Assembly: GCA_029553375.1 (NCBI GenBank)
Contig: JAKPCH010000035.1
Span: forward strand, 44,144 to 108,143
Length of the DNA stretch: 64,000 nucleotides
Direction of reading: 5' to 3'
Origin: Deltaproteobacteria bacterium
GTDB lineage: Bacteria > Desulfobacterota > Syntrophia > Syntrophales > UBA8958
The stretch's first letter is position 1. Every line of letters starts with the position of its first letter. Below the pieces are notes generated by a model. That model did not search any database. It was not told where the DNA came from and worked only from the letters and a program-made list of their open reading frames with translations. The position numbers were made by a program, and so were the translations under genes. Positions 35,912 through 44,920 of the stretch are shown here, piece after piece.

Positions 35912-36786
35912 AAAAGACCTGGACGACGACGGCCATCCTGGCCCTCTTCGGCGCCATCCCCCTGGGGGTGAGGAAGTTACTCTTCAAGGGCCTCTTTATG
36001 CTCTTTTACCACCTCTCGCCCCGACAGCGTTTCATCACCCTCCACAACCTCCGCCGGGCCTTCCCCGACAAGACCCTCTCCGAGATCGTCGGGATCGCCA
36101 AGGGCGCCTACCGGCACCTCGGGATCGTGGCGGCGGAGTTCTTCAGCATCCCGGGCATCACCAGGGACAACCTCCCGAGGTGGGTCGAGTTCGAGGGCCT
36201 CGAACATTTCGACCGGGCCTACGCCAAGGGGCGGGGGATCCTCTCCATCGTGGCCCACTTCGGCAACTGGGAGCTGATGACCGTCGCCTTCCCCATGGCG
36301 AGGAAACCCCTCGACATCGTCTACCGCCCCCTCGACAGCCCCGTCTTGGAGAACCTCGTCGCCTGGGTCCGTCTCCTCAACGGCAACACCCTCATACCCA
36401 AGGGCGGCTCGGGCAAGACCATCACCCGTCTCCTCGGGGAAAGCCGGGTCTTGGGGATCCTGAGCGACCAGAACGTCTCGGTGCGCGAAGGGGTCTTCGT
36501 CGATTTCTTCGGGAGACAGGCCTGCACCGCCGTGGGTCTGGCAGTCCTGGCCATGAGGACGAAGGCCCCCGTCCTGCCCGCCTTCATGCCCCGCATGCCC
36601 GACGGCCGCTACCGCTTCATCCTCCAGGAGGAGGTGCAGATCGACGACACGGGTGACTACGAACGGGACCTCTTGACGAACACGCAGCGTTTCACGAAGA
36701 TCGTCGAGGAGATGGTGAGGAGGTATCCGGAGCAGTGGTTCTGGCTGCACCAGCGGTGGAAGACGAGGCCTTGTCAGAGGGACTGA
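35908..36786 (+). CDS. lpxL: LpxL-type lipid A secondary acyltransferase
   Basis: A 292-residue inner-membrane-associated acyltransferase with an N-terminal hydrophobic stretch, the HX4E catalytic motif (HFGNWE), the SDQNVSVREGVFVDFFG substrate block and PEQWFWLHQRWKTRP near the end. These match LpxL/HtrB/LpxM proteins, which add secondary chains to Kdo-lipid A. Only one such gene is present here. Which position it acylates cannot be told. waaA, often beside it, is absent from the window. Confidence 0.92.
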   Translation: MKKTWTTTAILALFGAIPLGVRKLLFKGLFMLFYHLSPRQRFITLHNLRRAFPDKTLSEIVGIAKGAYRHLGIVAAEFFSIPGITRDNLPRWVEFEGLEHFDRAYAKGRGILSIVAHFGNWELMTVAFPMARKPLDIVYRPLDSPVLENLVAWVRLLNGNTLIPKGGSGKTITRLLGESRVLGILSDQNVSVREGVFVDFFGRQACTAVGLAVLAMRTKAPVLPAFMPRMPDGRYRFILQEEVQIDDTGDYERDLLTNTQRFTKIVEEMVRRYPEQWFWLHQRWKTRPCQRD

Positions 36787-36788
36787 CG

Positions 36789-37874
36789 ATGAGCCGGCGG
36801 TTTGGGGAGATCAAACCCCTGAAGACCAGGGGGGGGCGGAGGCTCCCCCGGGAAGGTCTCTCCCGGATCCTCGTGCGGGGGACGAACTGGATCGGTGACG
36901 CCGTCATGACCCTTCCCGCCTTGGCCTGGATCAGAGAGACCTACCCCCGCGCCCGGATCACCATTCTCGCCAAGCCTTGGGTCGCCGCCGTCTATCGCCT
37001 CAGCCCCCACGTGGACGACGTCCTGATCTTCGAAAGACCGGGACGCCACGAGGGGTCGGCGGGTCTGTTCCGCCTGGCCGGCGCGTTGAGAAAAGAGGGC
37101 TTCGACGCGGCGATCCTCCTCCAAAACGCCATCGAGGCGGCGATCATCGCGTCCCTGGCCGGCATCCCCATCCGGGCCGGCTACAATACCGACGGGCGGG
37201 GGATCCTCCTCACCCACGCCGTCGTCGTGAACCGGGAGGTCCGAAGGATCCACCAGACGAGGTACTACCTGGAGATGGTCCGGGCCCTGGGATGCCGGGG
37301 CGCTGAGACCAGGCCCCGCCTCAAGCTGACGGGGGAAATGGAAGAGATCGGTGAAAGGGTCTGGCGGCGCTACAACCTCGAGGGGCGGCCCTTGGCGGGC
37401 ATGGCCCCCGGGGCGGCCTACGGTCCTGCCAAGCGCTGGCCGGCGGCCCGTTTCTCCGCCCTGGCGGACATGCTGACGGAAACCCTTGCGGCCCGCGTCG
37501 TCCTCTTCGGGAGCGCCGCCGACGGCGAAGTTACGGGGGAGGTGACAGCCAAAGCCCGTCACGGCCTCCTTAATCTGGCTGGGAAGACGAACCTGGAGGA
37601 GGCCGTCGCCCTCATCGCCCGCTGCCGTCTCTTCGTCTCCAACGACTCGGGTCTGATGCACGTCTCCGCCGCCCTGGGCGTCCCGACGGTGGCCGTTTTC
37701 GGTTCCACCAACCCCGTCACGACGGCCCCCCTGGGTGAGAAGGTCCGCATCGTGAGAAAAGACATACCCTGCAGCCCCTGTCTCAAGAAGCGCTGCAGGG
37801 GGGATTTCGCCTGCATGAACCTCATCGGACCCGAGGAGGTCTTCGCGGCGGCCCAAGCGGCCTGGGAGGCATAA
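36789..37874 (+). CDS. waaF: LPS heptosyltransferase II (WaaF-like, GT9)
   Basis: A 361-residue GT9 enzyme with ILVRGTNWIGDAVMTLPAL at the start of the fold, GAAYGPAKRWP in the middle, SNDSGLMHVSAALGVPTVAVFGSTNP in the donor-binding region and a C-terminal cysteine-rich stretch (PCSPCLKKRC). The GAAYGPAKRWP phrase is characteristic of WaaF, which adds the second heptose to the LPS inner core. It is followed six bases later by gmhB, which makes the donor. Confidence 0.92.
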   Translation: MSRRFGEIKPLKTRGGRRLPREGLSRILVRGTNWIGDAVMTLPALAWIRETYPRARITILAKPWVAAVYRLSPHVDDVLIFERPGRHEGSAGLFRLAGALRKEGFDAAILLQNAIEAAIIASLAGIPIRAGYNTDGRGILLTHAVVVNREVRRIHQTRYYLEMVRALGCRGAETRPRLKLTGEMEEIGERVWRRYNLEGRPLAGMAPGAAYGPAKRWPAARFSALADMLTETLAARVVLFGSAADGEVTGEVTAKARHGLLNLAGKTNLEEAVALIARCRLFVSNDSGLMHVSAALGVPTVAVFGSTNPVTTAPLGEKVRIVRKDIPCSPCLKKRCRGDFACMNLIGPEEVFAAAQAAWEA

Positions 37875-37879
37875 GCATA

Positions 37880-38440
37880 ATGAGGAGGGCGGTCTTCCTC
37901 GACCGGGACGGCACCCTGAACGAGGATGTGGGCTATCTCGACAACCTGGAGAGGCTGCGGATACTGCCGGGGGCCGTGGAGGCGGTACGGGCCTTCAACG
38001 AACGGGGCCTTTTGGTCATCGTCGTCACCAACCAATCGGGGGTCGCCCGGGGGTTCTTCGACGAGGCCTTCGTAACGAAGGTCCACGAGCACATGCGGAA
38101 ACTCTTCCAAAAGGGCGGGGCCGTCATTGACGCCTTCTACTACTGCCCCCACCACCCAGACTTTCCGGGGCCGTACGGCCAGGCCTGCAAATGCCGCAAG
38201 CCGGAGCCGGGAATGCTGATCAGGGCGGCGGCGGAATGGGACATCGACCTCGGGCGCTCCTTCATGATCGGTGACATGCCCAAGGACGTGGAGGTGATAA
38301 GGCGGATGGGGGGGCGGGGGATTCTCCTGGCGGGGGAAGGGATACCTACGGCGGCGGAGGCGGATTACATAGCCAGGGACCTGCGGGCGGCGGCGGCCTG
38401 GATCATGGGTGAACTCGCGAGGGAGGGGATGAACCCGTGA
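37880..38440 (+). CDS. gmhB: GmhB, D-glycero-D-manno-heptose-1,7-bisphosphate 7-phosphatase
   Basis: A 186-residue HAD phosphatase of ADP-heptose synthesis. The nucleophile motif FLDRDGTLNED opens the protein, VVTNQSGVARG is motif II, and the zinc ligands lie in CPHHPDFPGPYGQACKC. GDMPKDVE carries the last acidic motif. It is sandwiched between two heptosyltransferase genes, overlapping the second by four bases. Confidence 0.95.
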   Translation: MRRAVFLDRDGTLNEDVGYLDNLERLRILPGAVEAVRAFNERGLLVIVVTNQSGVARGFFDEAFVTKVHEHMRKLFQKGGAVIDAFYYCPHHPDFPGPYGQACKCRKPEPGMLIRAAAEWDIDLGRSFMIGDMPKDVEVIRRMGGRGILLAGEGIPTAAEADYIARDLRAAAAWIMGELAREGMNP

Positions 38441-39531
38441 ACATCCTCATCGTCAAGTTGAGCGCCATCGGCGACGTCGTCCATACCCTCCCCTCCCTCG
38501 CCGCCCTGCGTTCCCTCTACCCGGAGGCCCACCTGACGTGGGTCGTCGAGGAGGGGGCGGCGGACCTCCTCCGGGGCCACCCCTGCCTCGACCGTGTCCT
38601 CGTCTCGAGGCGCAAGACGTGGCTGAAAGCCCTCAGGAAGGGAGCCATCGCCGGGGCATCCAAGGAGATGAGGGAATTCCTCGCCCGCCTGCGGGATCGT
38701 CCCTACGATCTGGTCATCGATTTCCACGGCCTCTTCAAGAGCGCCCTCCTCGCCGCCTTGAGCGGCGGCAGGAGACGCCTGGGATACGACAGCCTCCAGG
38801 AGCTCAGCGGATTTTTCTACAACGAGAAGATCCCGGAGGATTTGACGAAACACGCCGTGGAGAGGTACCTCGATTTCATCCGCCACCTGGGCGCCGTCCC
38901 GGCCGTGAGGGATTTCACCATCCCTGCCGATGACGTGAACAGGCGGCGGGTGGAGGAACTGCTCCGGGAGGAAGGCCTTCTCGGGGGGTCGGGACCCCTC
39001 GTGGCGGTGAACCCCGTGGCCCTCTGGCCGACGAAGTTGTGGACCCAAGAGGCCTTCGCCGATCTCTGCCTACGCCTCGCGGAGGGGGGCTGCCGGGTGG
39101 TCCTGACGGGCGCCGAGGCCGAGGGGGGATACCTGGAGGGTGTCAGGGTGAAGGCAAAAGGGAAGGTCAAAAACCTGGGGGGAAGGACGACCCTGAGGGA
39201 TCTCGCCTGCCTCTACGGCCTCGCCGATGTCGTCGTCACGACGGATTCGGGGCCGATGCACATCGCCGCCGCCGTCGGCACCCCCGTCGTGGCCCTCTTC
39301 GGGCCCACGGACCCGGCCCGCACGGGTCCCTACGGGGAGGGTCACAGGGTCATAAGGCGGAATTTGCCCTGTGCCCCGTGCTTCCGCAAGGTCTGCCGTA
39401 ACAACAGGTGTCTGACGGAGATAGAGGCAGGGGAGGTCCTCCGGGAGGTGGAGGGGTTGCTGGGGGGGAGAAAGGGGCCTCTACGGGCCGACTCTCTTGA
39501 GGCGGCCATTACGAAGAGGCGGGAGAATTAA
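38437..39531 (+). CDS. waaC: LPS heptosyltransferase I (WaaC-like, GT9)
   Basis: A 364-residue GT9 enzyme: ILIVKLSAIGDVVHTLPSLAALR is the WaaC-type N-terminus; VIDFHGLFKSAL and TTDSGPMHIAAAVGTPVVALFGPTDP follow, and a C-terminal cysteine-rich loop (PCAPCFRKVC) is present. WaaC adds the first heptose to Kdo. It overlaps gmhB by four bases. WaaC versus a related GT9 was judged from the N-terminal signature and the position. Confidence 0.88.
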   Translation: MNILIVKLSAIGDVVHTLPSLAALRSLYPEAHLTWVVEEGAADLLRGHPCLDRVLVSRRKTWLKALRKGAIAGASKEMREFLARLRDRPYDLVIDFHGLFKSALLAALSGGRRRLGYDSLQELSGFFYNEKIPEDLTKHAVERYLDFIRHLGAVPAVRDFTIPADDVNRRRVEELLREEGLLGGSGPLVAVNPVALWPTKLWTQEAFADLCLRLAEGGCRVVLTGAEAEGGYLEGVRVKAKGKVKNLGGRTTLRDLACLYGLADVVVTTDSGPMHIAAAVGTPVVALFGPTDPARTGPYGEGHRVIRRNLPCAPCFRKVCRNNRCLTEIEAGEVLREVEGLLGGRKGPLRADSLEAAITKRREN

Positions 39532-39549
39532 GACGGAGGGGAAGGAAAG

Positions 39550-39720
39550 ATGGGGATCAACAAAGAACTCTTGGCCATTTTGGCCTGCCCCCGCTGCAAG
39601 GGGGAGTTGATTCTGACACCGACGGAGGACGGCCTGATCTGCGAGCGCTGCCGCCTCCTCTACGAGATCAGGGACGACATACCCGTCATGCTCATCGAGG
39701 AGGCGAAACCAATTCCCTGA
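39550..39720 (+). CDS. Trm112-family zinc-ribbon-like small protein
   Basis: A 56-residue protein beginning MGINKELLAILACPRCKGEL, with a second CxxC pair (CERC) and the closing YEIRDDIPVMLIEEA, the standard layout of the Trm112/YcaR family. In eukaryotes Trm112 activates methyltransferases; the bacterial proteins often sit beside LPS genes such as lpxK or kdsB, and their job is not settled. A GGAAAG ribosome-binding site precedes the ATG 18 bases after waaC. Its last 29 bases overlap the convergent GT9 gene. Confidence 0.88.
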   Translation: MGINKELLAILACPRCKGELILTPTEDGLICERCRLLYEIRDDIPVMLIEEAKPIP

Positions 39721-40774
39721 CGGCCTCCATGACGTCGGCCGCCGTGATGGCCTCCAGGCAGGGGTTTACCCCTTCCTCCCGGCACCCCTTGCGGTAACAG
39801 GGGACACAAGCCATGGCCCGGGCCGTAACCACCCGGTGGTCCTCACCGACGGGGGCCCAGTCTTTCCAATCCGTCGGCCCGTACAGGGTGACCGTCGGGG
39901 TCCCCACGGCGGCGGCGATATGGGGAGGGGCGCTGTCCACGCCCACGTGAAGGCTGCTCAGGTGCAGTAGGGCGGCCAGTTCCGCCAGGTTCGTCTTACC
40001 GGCAAAACTGGTCGCGACCCCCGGGCAATGACCAACGATCCCTTCGGCTCTTCCCCTCTCGGCGGGGCTGCCCACAATCAAGACAGGCAGACCGAAGGTC
40101 TCGTTGAGACAACGGCAGAGATCGGCCCAGCGCTTTAGGACCCACTCTTTATAGGACCAGCGGGAAAAGGGGTTAATGGTGAAAAAAGAACCCTTCTGTG
40201 CCTCGAGGCCGGCCTCTTCGAGGAGGCGCCCCACCCTCTCCAGGGCCCCGGCATCGACGCCGAGACGAGGGACCGTCGTGACCGCCTCGACACCGAGAGG
40301 TCTAACGACCCGCAGGGACTGCTCGGCGGCCCCGTATACCTTCCTTACCCCCTCTTCCACGGGGGTGAGGAGGAGGTTGAACATCAGGTTCCGTAAGGTC
40401 GAGGCGTCATCACAACGCAAACCGACACGCAGGCGGGCCCCGCTGAGTCTCGCCATGACGCCCCCCCGGTCGCCGGTCCTGAGATCGACGGCCAAATCGT
40501 ATCCCCCGGCCCTCAGCCTCCCGATCAGAGAAAGGTTTTCCTTGACCGACCTCCAGAGGCCCGCCGGGGACGGGATCTCGAACACCTCGTCCACACAGGG
40601 CTCTGTCCTGACGAGATCGCCCAGGCCGTAAGGAACCAGGACCGCCAAATGGGCCTGCGGCCAGGCGGCCTTGACGGACTGGAAGGTCGGGACTGACCAG
40701 ACGAGGTCGCCGATGTCCCCCAGCTGGATCACGAGGACGCGTCGGGGTCCGAGCCCCCCTTCAGGGGCGGGCAT
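39692..40774 (-). CDS. GT9-family heptosyltransferase-like glycosyltransferase
   Basis: The third GT9 protein of the window (360 residues): VLVIQLGDIGDLVWSVPTFQ at the N-terminus, FTINPFSRWSYKEW in the middle, VDSAPPHIAAAVGTPTVTLYGPTDW near the donor site, and the shared C-terminal cysteine block CVPCYRKGC. It could add a further core heptose. It is on the opposite strand from waaF and waaC, overlaps the dehydratase gene by 14 bases, and so belongs to the polysaccharide cluster's transcription unit. Confidence 0.85.
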   Translation of the reverse strand: MPAPEGGLGPRRVLVIQLGDIGDLVWSVPTFQSVKAAWPQAHLAVLVPYGLGDLVRTEPCVDEVFEIPSPAGLWRSVKENLSLIGRLRAGGYDLAVDLRTGDRGGVMARLSGARLRVGLRCDDASTLRNLMFNLLLTPVEEGVRKVYGAAEQSLRVVRPLGVEAVTTVPRLGVDAGALERVGRLLEEAGLEAQKGSFFTINPFSRWSYKEWVLKRWADLCRCLNETFGLPVLIVGSPAERGRAEGIVGHCPGVATSFAGKTNLAELAALLHLSSLHVGVDSAPPHIAAAVGTPTVTLYGPTDWKDWAPVGEDHRVVTARAMACVPCYRKGCREEGVNPCLEAITAADVMEAVRELVSPPR

Positions 40775-42623
40775 GGGATTCGTAGGGCTGATATTCGGGC
40801 ACGACGGCCGAGAGCGCCTTCTTGACGAGGATACCGTCGTAAGCCTTGGCGGCCGCGACGAGGGAGGCTATCTTCCCCCGGATCTCCTCGGGATCGGCGG
40901 CGCATCCCCTCAAGACCATGATCTTTTCGTGGTCCGTGGGCACAATGCCCTCACCCTTGGTGATCAGCTCCTCGTAGAGTTTCTCCCCGGGCCGCAGGCC
41001 GATATACTCGATGGGGATGTCCCGGTCGGGCTCCAGGCCGTGGAGGCGGATAAGATCTCGCGCCAGATCGACGATCTTCACCGGTTTCCCCATGTCGAGG
41101 ATGAAGGTCTCCCCTCCTCGGCCCATGGCCCCCGCCTGAAGGATCAGTTGGGCCGCCTCGGGGATGCTCATGAAATAGCGCGTCACCTCCGGGTGGGTCA
41201 CGGTGACGCTGGTGCGCCGCTCGATCTGTTCGAGAAAGATGGGGACCACGGAACCGGAGCTGCCCAGGACGTTGCCGAAACGGACGGCGGTGAAGCGCGT
41301 CTTGTCACCGTTCAGGGCGAGGCAGTACATCTCCGCCACCCGCTTCGACGCCCCCATGACATTAGTCGGTCTCACGGCCTTGTCCGTCGAGACGAGGACG
41401 AAGAGTTCCACCCCCGCCGCCCGGGCGGCATCGGCGACGTTCATGGTCCCCAAGACGTTGTTGATCACCGCCTCCCAGGGATGTTCTTCCTGGAGGGGTA
41501 CGTGCTTGTATGCCGCCGCATGGAGGACCACCTGGGGCTCGAAGCGCCCGAAGGCCCTCTCGACGGCCTCCCGATCACGGATGTCCGTGAGGAAGGTCTC
41601 CCGATGGATCCCTGGGAACTCCCGAGAGCACCTCCTCTCCACGGAAAAGAGGTTGAATTCGCTGAAATCGAGGAGACCGATACCTGCGGGACCGAAGCGG
41701 CAAACCTGGCGGACCAGTTCCCTGCCTATGGATCCACCCGCACCCGTGACGAGGACGCGGCGGTCCTGGTAGGCCTCCTTGAGGAGGGAGGCGTCGAGAC
41801 GCACCTCCTCCCGGCCGAGGATGTCGTCGATGGAGACCTTTCGGATCGCCCTGACGGAGACCCGGCCGTCGATCAGCTCCCCCAGGGCCGGCATCGTCCG
41901 GAAATCCTTGCCCGTCTTCTCACATAAGGAAACGATGCGCCGCATGTCCCCCCCCCGCGCCGAGGGGATGGCGATGATGATCTCGTCGCACTCCTCGGCG
42001 AACAGGCCGACCTCCTCCACCTTCCCCAGGACGGGGACGCCGTGGATCGTCTTGCCCTGCTTGTCCGGGTCATCGTCTAGGAGACCGACGGGCTGAAGAC
42101 CCAAACCCGGGTTCTCCCCCACCTCCCGTATGACCTTCTCCGCCGCCGCCCCGGCCCCCACGATCAGGATCCTCCTGTCCCGCCGGTCGCTTCTCCTAAG
42201 GGGCCAGATACCGATCCTCGTCTCCGTGAAGTACAGGCGTACGGCCAAGCGGGCCGAGGAGACGAGGAGGACCGTCAAGACCAGGTCCATGAAAAAGGCC
42301 GCCCGGGAATACCCCTGGAAATGACGGACATAGAGGACGATCAGGACCATGATCACCTCGGCGGTCACGGAGGCCTTGATCACGTTGACGAGGTCACCGA
42401 TGCTCGTGTAGCGCCACATCCCCCGGTAGAGACCGAAGAGGGAAAAGCAGGAGAGCTTGATCAGGACGATGAACGGGAGGGCCTCCCTGATCCTGTACAA
42501 CTCGAAATCAGGGAGGGAGCCCTCGTAGCGGAGAAAGTAGGCCCCCCAGTAAGACAGCCCGACGAGGAGGGCGTCAAGGAGGAGCATATAATAGAAATGC
42601 CTGTTACTGAGGAGTTTGACCAC
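40761..42623 (-). CDS. CapD/PglF/WbpM-type UDP-sugar 4,6-dehydratase
   Basis: A 620-residue membrane protein. Four N-terminal spans (about 10-125), a first Rossmann-like domain (RILIVGAGAAAEKV at 151-164) and a catalytic SDR domain starting VTGAGGSIGREL (292-303). The active site reads STDKAVRPTNVMGASK, with Met423 in place of the usual Tyr and Lys427, the SMK arrangement known for the large WbpM/PglF dehydratases. It converts UDP-HexNAc to the 4-keto-6-deoxy sugar that feeds aminated and branched deoxysugars. With the PglC-type transferase nearby, its product is likely the first sugar of the repeat unit. Confidence 0.92.
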   Translation of the reverse strand: MVKLLSNRHFYYMLLLDALLVGLSYWGAYFLRYEGSLPDFELYRIREALPFIVLIKLSCFSLFGLYRGMWRYTSIGDLVNVIKASVTAEVIMVLIVLYVRHFQGYSRAAFFMDLVLTVLLVSSARLAVRLYFTETRIGIWPLRRSDRRDRRILIVGAGAAAEKVIREVGENPGLGLQPVGLLDDDPDKQGKTIHGVPVLGKVEEVGLFAEECDEIIIAIPSARGGDMRRIVSLCEKTGKDFRTMPALGELIDGRVSVRAIRKVSIDDILGREEVRLDASLLKEAYQDRRVLVTGAGGSIGRELVRQVCRFGPAGIGLLDFSEFNLFSVERRCSREFPGIHRETFLTDIRDREAVERAFGRFEPQVVLHAAAYKHVPLQEEHPWEAVINNVLGTMNVADAARAAGVELFVLVSTDKAVRPTNVMGASKRVAEMYCLALNGDKTRFTAVRFGNVLGSSGSVVPIFLEQIERRTSVTVTHPEVTRYFMSIPEAAQLILQAGAMGRGGETFILDMGKPVKIVDLARDLIRLHGLEPDRDIPIEYIGLRPGEKLYEELITKGEGIVPTDHEKIMVLRGCAADPEEIRGKIASLVAAAKAYDGILVKKALSAVVPEYQPYESHARP

Positions 42624-42635
42624 GGTTCGCGGTGT

Positions 42636-43787
42636 TTACAAGGCCTCGAGGCGTCGGCACGCCTCGGCCAGAACGGGGTCCTCCTTGGCGAAGCAGAACC
42701 GGGCGAGGTCCTCGCCGCCGCCGTTGAAGAAGGCCCGGCCGGGGACGGCGGCCACGGACGTCCGGTCGAGGAGATACATGACCTTTTCCTTGTCGTCCCC
42801 CCCGGGGAGACCGGAGATGTCGGCCAAGACGTAATAGGCCCCGGCGGGCCGGAAGGGTCTCAGACCCGCCTTCTCGAGGCTCCTGCAGATCATCTCCCTT
42901 TTGCGGGTGAAGGCCTCGACCAGGCCCCGGTAGTATTCCTCCCCCAGGACCTCCAGGCCCCGGGCCACCCCCGCCTGGAGGGGCGCGGGGGCGCAGACGT
43001 AGACGAGGTCGTTGAAATAGCCGATGGCCTGGGCCCAGGCGGCGTCACAGATGGCGTAACCGACCCGCCAGCCCGTGATGCTGAAGGTCTTGGAGAGACC
43101 GGAGATGGTGACGGTCCTTTCCCTCATGCCCCTGAGGGTGGCGGGGGCCACGTGGCGCCGGCCGTCGTAGAGGAAGTGCTCGTAGATCTCGTCGGTGAAG
43201 ACGAAGAGATCGTGACTGACGGCGAAATCGGCCAGGAGGGAAAGTTCGGCATCTGAGAAGACCTTGCCCGAGGGGTTGGCGGGGGTATTGATGATGAGGG
43301 CCTTCGTCCTCGCCGTCACGACCGCCTCGAGGTCCCGGGCCGTGAAGGTCCAGTCGGGCGGTTCCAGGCGCACGTAGACCGGCACGGCCTCGGCGGCCAC
43401 AAGGGTGCTTATGTGGTATCCGTAGAAAGGCTCGAAGACGATGACCTCGTCACCCGGGTCGAGGAGGGCCAGGCAGGTGCAGAAGAGAGCCCCCGTGGCC
43501 CCGGCGCTGACGACGATCTCCGTCTCCGGGTCCGCCGCGAGCCCTGCGAACCTCTCCTCCTTGGCGGCGATGGCGCGGCGCAGCTCGGCGATCCCGTCGT
43601 AGCGGGTGTAGGTATTGAGACCGGCCTCCATGGCCTCCTGGGCCGCCCGGCGCACCTCGACGGGCACCTCCATGTCGCAGACTCCCTGGGAGAGGTTGAT
43701 CCCGCCCCGCCGGTCACAGGCGATGGACATGGCCCGAATCTCCGACTGCATCACCCACTCGTGCCTCTTGCCCAGGGCGAGGGTCAT
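42636..43787 (-). CDS. PLP-dependent aminotransferase, class I/II
   Basis: A 383-residue fold-type I aminotransferase. INLSQGVCDMEVP at the N-terminus, INTPANPSGKVF and the lysine motif SGLSKTFSITGWRVGY (PLP Schiff base) are plain. Such enzymes act on aspartate, aromatic or kynurenine-type amino acids. The substrate is not evident. It lies between the sugar dehydratase and the DegT-type aminotransferase, starting one base before the DegT stop region, with a strong ribosome-binding site (GGGAGGTGAG). It may supply amino donors or be a passenger in the operon. Confidence 0.88.
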   Translation of the reverse strand: MTLALGKRHEWVMQSEIRAMSIACDRRGGINLSQGVCDMEVPVEVRRAAQEAMEAGLNTYTRYDGIAELRRAIAAKEERFAGLAADPETEIVVSAGATGALFCTCLALLDPGDEVIVFEPFYGYHISTLVAAEAVPVYVRLEPPDWTFTARDLEAVVTARTKALIINTPANPSGKVFSDAELSLLADFAVSHDLFVFTDEIYEHFLYDGRRHVAPATLRGMRERTVTISGLSKTFSITGWRVGYAICDAAWAQAIGYFNDLVYVCAPAPLQAGVARGLEVLGEEYYRGLVEAFTRKREMICRSLEKAGLRPFRPAGAYYVLADISGLPGGDDKEKVMYLLDRTSVAAVPGRAFFNGGGEDLARFCFAKEDPVLAEACRRLEAL

Positions 43788-43788
43788 C

Positions 43789-44910
43789 TCACCTCCCGTA
43801 GAAGCGCCGCACCACGGCGATGACGTAATCGATGTCGGCGTCGTCGATCTCGACGTTCATGGGGAGCGAACAGACCTCCCGGCTGATCGCCTCCGTTTCG
43901 GGGAACCCCCGATCCTTAAGTTTCAGGGCCTCGTGGCGGTAGTAGGGTTTCCTGAATTGGGTGAGGACCTCGATGCCGTTGGCTTTCAGGTACTCGGAGA
44001 AATCGTTTCCCTGCTTCGCCCGGAGAGTGTAATTCTGATAGACGTGGTCCCGCCGGGGGTCATCGTAGTGGGGCAGCAGGAGGTCGGGCAGGTCCGAGAG
44101 GGCCTCCCGGTAGCGGGCGGCGATCCCCTTCCGCCGCTCGATCCACCGAGGGAGGTAACGGAGCTTCACGTCCAGGAAGGCCGCCTGGAGGTTGTCCAAG
44201 AGGCAGGTAAACCCGTGTCCGTGGTATTCCCCCGTCTCCCGGTCCTCACCGTTGTAACGCATCCGGCGGGCGAAGAGGGCCACCTCGGGGTCGTCGGTGG
44301 TGATGGCCCCGCCGTCTCCGTATCCCCCCAGGATCTTGAAGGGATAGAAGCTCCAGCAACCCGTCAAGCCCCAGGCGCCGGCCATTCTTCTCTCCCCCGT
44401 GGCGGGGTCGATCATGCTCGATCCCAGGCTCTGGCAGGCGTCCTCGATCACTATCAGGTCATGGCGCCGGGCGATCTCCATCACCCTAACCATGTCGGCC
44501 ATCCAACCGCTGAGGTGGACGGGGATGACGGCCCGGGTGCGGGGCGTGACGGCCTCCTCGATGAGGTCGCAGGCGATGTTGAAATCCTTGCCCACGTCCA
44601 CGAGGACGGGCGTGGCCCCCACGTTCACCACGGCCGAACAGGTGGCGACAAAGGTATGGGCCGGAACGATGACCTCGTCCCCGGGACCGATACCCGCCGC
44701 CCGCAGGGACATGTGGAGGGCGTCATAGCCGCTGTTGAGACCGACGGCATATTTCGTCCCCACGAAGCGGGCCAGGTTCTCCTCGAAGGACCTGAGCTGA
44801 CCCCGATCAATGAGGTCGCCCCTCTCCATGACCTCGAAATAGGCGGCGTCGAGCTCTTCCTTGATCATCCGGTAGAGTTTTCCCGGCTCTACGAACCTCA
44901 CCTTCCTCAT
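43789..44910 (-). CDS. DegT/DnrJ/EryC1-family sugar aminotransferase
   Basis: A 373-residue PLP enzyme that aminates nucleotide-linked keto sugars. Markers: LNSGYDALHMSLRAAGIGPGDEV, VPVHLSG, VIEDACQSLG and the lysine region SFYPFKILGGYGDGG. It probably acts on the 4-keto (or 3-keto) product of the dehydratase at 40761-42623. It is followed upstream in transcription by the E1-type pair 10 bases away, implying a shared pathway. Stereochemistry and position of amination cannot be read. Confidence 0.9.
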   Translation of the reverse strand: MRKVRFVEPGKLYRMIKEELDAAYFEVMERGDLIDRGQLRSFEENLARFVGTKYAVGLNSGYDALHMSLRAAGIGPGDEVIVPAHTFVATCSAVVNVGATPVLVDVGKDFNIACDLIEEAVTPRTRAVIPVHLSGWMADMVRVMEIARRHDLIVIEDACQSLGSSMIDPATGERRMAGAWGLTGCWSFYPFKILGGYGDGGAITTDDPEVALFARRMRYNGEDRETGEYHGHGFTCLLDNLQAAFLDVKLRYLPRWIERRKGIAARYREALSDLPDLLLPHYDDPRRDHVYQNYTLRAKQGNDFSEYLKANGIEVLTQFRKPYYRHEALKLKDRGFPETEAISREVCSLPMNVEIDDADIDYVIAVVRRFYGR

Positions 44911-44920
44911 GGGCGACCCC

